In this document: piece after piece, positions 60,201 to 64,000 of the stretch
Layout of the letters: every line of letters begins with the position of its first letter
How positions within the stretch are numbered: the stretch's first letter is position 1
From: Strigops habroptila
Taxonomy: Eukaryota; Chordata; Aves; Psittaciformes; Psittacidae
Assembly: GCF_004027225.2 (NCBI RefSeq)
Contig: NC_044277.2
Location: 35,248,812 to 35,312,811, forward strand
Direction: 5' to 3'
Length of the DNA stretch: 64,000 nucleotides
The notes under the pieces: generated by a model
The model's database searches: none
The model's input: only the letters and a program-made list of their open reading frames with translations
Told to the model about the DNA's origin: nothing
Made by a program: the position numbers and the translations under genes

Positions 60201-63200
60201 ACCAGCTGTCCTCATTTCTATTGATGCCAAGCAGCTACCCTGCAAGCTCCCAGTACCTTGTGAGGGGAGCTGGGTTTCCATTTTGTAGTCCAGGTAAAAG
60301 TACATCCACTGGTAAACTATTTTCACCAGCACTACACATGCATTTGTTCATACTTGCTCCCTAAAGCTAACCTTATCACTGTAGATGAATTGAGTGAGTA
60401 ACCAGAAGGTCCAGGGTTTGGTTTGTGTTTGCCTGCACAGAACTCAGAGAACACAGGACTAGGGGAGAGAAGTAGCAAGTCAATGTCCACAGCAAGAATC
60501 ATGAATGTGGTAACTCCTACTTTAAGAGAAGTCCCTAAAGCCTCTTTGAACCATTCTTCTGTCATTAACTGCATAGCTGCCATTTATGCTTACTCAAAAC
60601 CTATTCAAAAATCATGGTCTACATAAACTGGGCATTTGTTTTCCATATAAAGACTGATATCCTTTTATATAGCTACAGTTGTTTAAGGCAGAAAGTAAGT
60701 CTCTAACTCCACAAGGAGTTACAGCTATGTACTGATTATGCAGATTGAGGTGTGCAGAAACAGTCCAGTCTTAAATGTCCACAGAAATACTATGCAGCCG
60801 TTTGGACGCTTTTATTTCTGGAATGCTCTACCATTGCTCTCGGTTGTCATGCATGATGCGATGGTTTTGTCTGCACAGTGCCAAGCTCACCAGGCAAACG
60901 ACTTTGCAGGAGGAATCCTTATGGTCTGCGAAGCTAGTGAAAGCCTACTTCCTCTGAATGGCTTTGGCTCAGTTACTTTATAGGATTGAAGTTAATGTGA
61001 CAGAATTAAACACTGCTCTCAAACACTTTCAAAGAAGTTTATGTTTATAGCAAAGACAATATTACTTGTTTTTCGCATTTCAGTATCATCTAAAGGCAGT
61101 AACAGATCTGTCATGGAGGGCTTGAGTAAGAGAGCAGTAACAGGAGCCACAAGAACAAGCCACCCTGATTTCACACAAGCATCCAGTGCCCAACCACTGC
61201 CAGGTACTCACAATTACAGTGTCACCCCAGCTCCCCATGCCAATGTCAGGCTCATGTGCACAAAACAGGCCTGGTCAAAGACACAGATATATCTGACCCA
61301 CTAGGTTGTCTCAGTACAGTGTAATTTACAAAGATAATACATGAAAAAACCACCTTAACTCTTCAGTTGTGAATAAAACTACCACTGCCTAGGAGCCAGG
61401 ACATGACTCCCTGTCAGACCACCACCATTTGAAAGACAGCCCTGTGGGGTGACTTGAGCTCCCTTGGTTTTTCCCCAGAAAATTTCCACTAGTAGTTAAT
61501 AATTGGTGTTGGAAGAACACTTGTGTAGCTGCTGTCTGAGTGAGATTTCACAACTATTTTAAGCCAGTCAAAGACCCTGATGCTGCCAAAGGGGCGTGGA
61601 AAACAGAACTGGCCCTTCTACAGCACCATCTGCTTATGTTGGGTTAAGTATTACATCAAACCTTTTGTCTCATCTATAAAATACAGATAAAACCTGCTAT
61701 ATCAGAAGGGGGTGTGAGGCTTTATTTAAAAACTAGCAAGAGGTCTGGGTTACCTGGTATAGGAAGTTAAATGTGAGTTTCTGTCAGTTGAAAATGCAGC
61801 CTGCTATTAACTGCCATACTGGCATAAATGGCAAATAAAAAGTGTGCTGGAAGGACATACTTTACCTTCCTAAGTAGCCCATCAAAGTGCTCCACTGCAC
61901 ATGAAACCCATGTGCTGTTCAGTTCCCCAGAAAGTATATTCTCCCCAAGCACAGCATGGGTGCTATGAATTAGGCTGCTGGAATAAAAAGAGTCTCTTTG
62001 CAAGACTCTGTACTGCTACCACGGACTGGAGAGATGTGAGTGAAAGATGAAACAGGCCAAAAGATTATATAGAAAAACGTCTGACAAAAAGTTGTGTGGG
62101 CTTTTTTCAAACATGGCAGCTTTGCACAATACAATCAAGTGAATCCCTTACCCCTTGTTATTACAACATCAGCCTTTGTGACAGAGGTTCTTGTGGGCAA
62201 TTTCATCAGAAGACAAGATTCAGAAGGACAATGGAAATCAAATGTGTATCCCAGCACAGGCTTAGGTATACTGGCAGTGCAGTCCCTAAGGACACTAAAC
62301 CCATTCTGTGGCTAAAACCACTATGTCCAGCCTCCATCCACCTATTGTAAGAGCATTAATATAGAGCTTTCTCCTTCAACTGGGTGACTGAAAAGTGCCC
62401 CCTCGCTCTCAGAAAGAAATAAGCACTCTGGAGGCTATGGGGTTCTCCTTGTGTTTGTCTTGTGCTGCGGTAGCTGCATGAGTCAGATGCTGAAAGGGTC
62501 CAGCATGAAGCAGAATCTGATTTAAACGAACTGTACACACAACCATGTGCACTTTTTAAAAAAAGAAAAATAGTATTAAAATTTTAGTTTCATTTCCCCC
62601 TTTCCCACTTCCCTCTCTCAGTTGACAGTCAACCAGCTGGTTAACTGCTCTGAACGTGCACACTCACTCTTGTGTTCAACCAGTGCTCCCAGCGGGGCAC
62701 TGTGCAGCCATATGCCACACCACCACTTTTTAATATTGAACCACAGCACACCACCACTTCCTTAGGCTGGTGGCTGCACTCTGAGTGACAGCACCTGCAG
62801 GAGCTCAGCAAAACCAATTGCTATACAGAGAAGCAAGGTACAGTTGTCAGCTTCTTTCCATGGAACACAGCAGGAAAAGGGAGCTGTTGCCTCCACAGAG
62901 ACAAAATGACCATGATAGATGATGTCTCGCTGTTACGTGGTTCCTGCTGACCATGTGGTCATGCTTTACTCTGGTTTTGCTCCTCCTATGAACACTTCCT
63001 ATAGGTCTTACAAGGAAAGAGAAATATCTGACAAGACATACCAGAATTTTAACCTAAAGCAAACTTGCAAGAAGCTTTTTCTGAACATGAGTGAAATGTG
63101 TAGGTTTTTTCTTAATCTAACAGCAAAAAAGTATCCCAGTTCAACAGCCTTGTTAGCAAAGCCAGATAGTAAAAAGATGATGAAGTAGAACAGAATATAG

Positions 63201-63234
63201 TAAGCTGACACTGTCTGCAAGGGACTCACCCTTC

Positions 63235-63240
63235 TTTATT
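63235..63240 (-). terminator. ADHFE1: ADHFE1 polyadenylation signal
   Basis: AATAAA on the - strand, the first canonical hexamer after the ADHFE1 stop. It gives a 3' UTR of about 0.44 kb. The sequence between is AT-rich and non-coding. Confidence 0.6.
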
Positions 63241-63657
63241 AAAAATTACCTCAATTATTTCTTAAATAGCATGACTTCTTAGAGACAATCATGGACAATT
63301 TAAATAAAAAACATTATTTTTGAAATGGTTTGGAAGATCCCTTAAAACATTTTTCCACCTCTGACCACCTCTAAAGCACAAGAAAGCCTTCAGTAAAGCG
63401 AGAAATCTGCTCCAACTTTTATGCAAGTTAATACCACTGACTACTAAGCAAGAAAAGAAACATCATCGAGCCTTCGCTTCAAAGCACTATTTAGCTGAAG
63501 ATGAATTACTTGACCTTTTGGCAGTACAATTTGTACAATTCAACAGAAGTCAAAGGTACCCAATTTCTTTCATTCTCTAAACAAATTCAGCCCTGTATCT
63601 ATAAGAAATTACCTTTGTGTTAGAATACAACATACTTTTCAGAACAAAATTTTTAAG

Positions 63658-63741
63658 CTAATAAAGCTTCATGGAAGCCTCGAAGAGGGCAGATAAGTCT
63701 TCTTCTGTTTGGGGTCGTGGTGATAGTTTAGTCACTCTCTC
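63658..63741 (-). CDS. ADHFE1: ADHFE1 last coding exon (gene continues past right edge)
   Basis: On the - strand, acceptor ctcttgcag is followed by 27 codons and TAG: ERVTKLSPRPQTEEDLSALF then EASMKLY. This is the C-terminus of hydroxyacid-oxoacid transhydrogenase, a mitochondrial iron-type alcohol dehydrogenase family enzyme that oxidises 4-hydroxybutyrate to succinic semialdehyde while reducing 2-oxoglutarate to 2-hydroxyglutarate. The dehydrogenase and metal-binding parts lie in exons beyond 64000; no further exon is visible in 63742-64000. Position and strand fit the human order (ADHFE1, VXN, MYBL1). The identification rests on the C-terminal sequence plus synteny. Confidence 0.9.
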   Translation of the reverse strand, partial: ERVTKLSPRPQTEEDLSALFEASMKLY

Positions 63742-64000
63742 CTGCAAGAGTAAAGAAAAACTGGATTATAAAAGGTTGCCAATAAAGTTAATCAAACAGT
63801 AGCTGAACTATGTGCCTTTGTACTAATGTCCTTCACAGAGAATAACAAGGTTTTGCAAATACGCAATCAAGTAATTAAGGTTGAAGCATCATCAACTGTA
63901 CAATACTTTCAAGAATATATTAGTTGAAATTGCCTGTAATTAAATACACAGAAGCAAGATCAGAATGCAGTTCAGTTGCAAAGTCATGTACTTCAAACAA

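Larger units (their letters stand above)
50967..63234. other. Intergenic region upstream of VXN and downstream of ADHFE1
   Basis: About 12 kb without a recognisable exon on either strand. No CpG island marks the VXN start. It contains hairpins (51500-51541, 54252-54280), a CR1 fragment (53182-53260), an A run near 52600, a short TA repeat near 58542, an imperfect 18-bp direct repeat (58243-58260 and 58287-58304), and blocks that look like regulatory or conserved non-coding DNA (52260-52540, 55568-55800). Open frames here are short and not protein-like. Confidence 0.65.

Noticed and set aside
1-64000. Search for tRNA or rRNA genes, CRISPR arrays, IS elements, phage or operon-like gene clusters
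   Set aside because: None seen. The window is ordinary vertebrate nuclear DNA with spliced genes and CR1 LINEs.

Overview
This is vertebrate nuclear DNA, most likely from a bird. Introns are short to moderate, a CpG island sits at the left edge, repeat density is low, and nearly all recognisable interspersed repeats are fragments of CR1, the dominant LINE of birds and other sauropsids. Several fragments still carry the CR1 3' end with its ATTCTATG-type tail. A crocodilian or turtle is possible, and the species cannot be named from the sequence.

Three protein genes can be reconstructed. (1) MYBL1 (A-MYB) is complete on the + strand. Its 16 coding exons run from the ATG at 275 to the TGA ending at 20111 and join to 2265 nt (754 residues). 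The 3' UTR runs to a canonical AATAAA at 22611. (2) VXN (vexin) is complete in coding sequence on the - strand: 6 coding exons from the ATG at 50966 to a stop ending at 37218, 621 nt, 206 residues. (3) The last coding exon of ADHFE1 (hydroxyacid-oxoacid transhydrogenase) is on the - strand at 63658-63741; the rest lies beyond the right edge. The order and orientation MYBL1 > < VXN < ADHFE1 match human 8q13.

Layout: 1-650, CpG-island promoter and first exon; 275-22640, MYBL1; 22640-35950, intergenic space between two convergent 3' ends, with three CR1 fragments, one of them retaining the end of its reverse-transcriptase ORF; 35954-50966, VXN; 50967-63234, intergenic space upstream of VXN, with one CR1 fragment, several hairpins and a candidate enhancer; 63235-64000, the ADHFE1 3' end. 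There is no operon, CRISPR array, phage or other prokaryotic-type system, and the three genes are not functionally linked in any obvious way. A-MYB is a germ-cell and proliferation transcription factor, vexin a neurogenesis factor, and ADHFE1 a mitochondrial enzyme.

The most checkable unusual observations are: four compact inverted repeats (43872-43910, 51500-51541, 54252-54280, 28644-28669), one just upstream of a VXN splice acceptor; two 12-codon upstream ORFs in the MYBL1 leader, one whose stop is created by the exon 1-2 junction; candidate intronic alternative ends of MYBL1; and an E-box/SOX/homeobox-rich block upstream of VXN.
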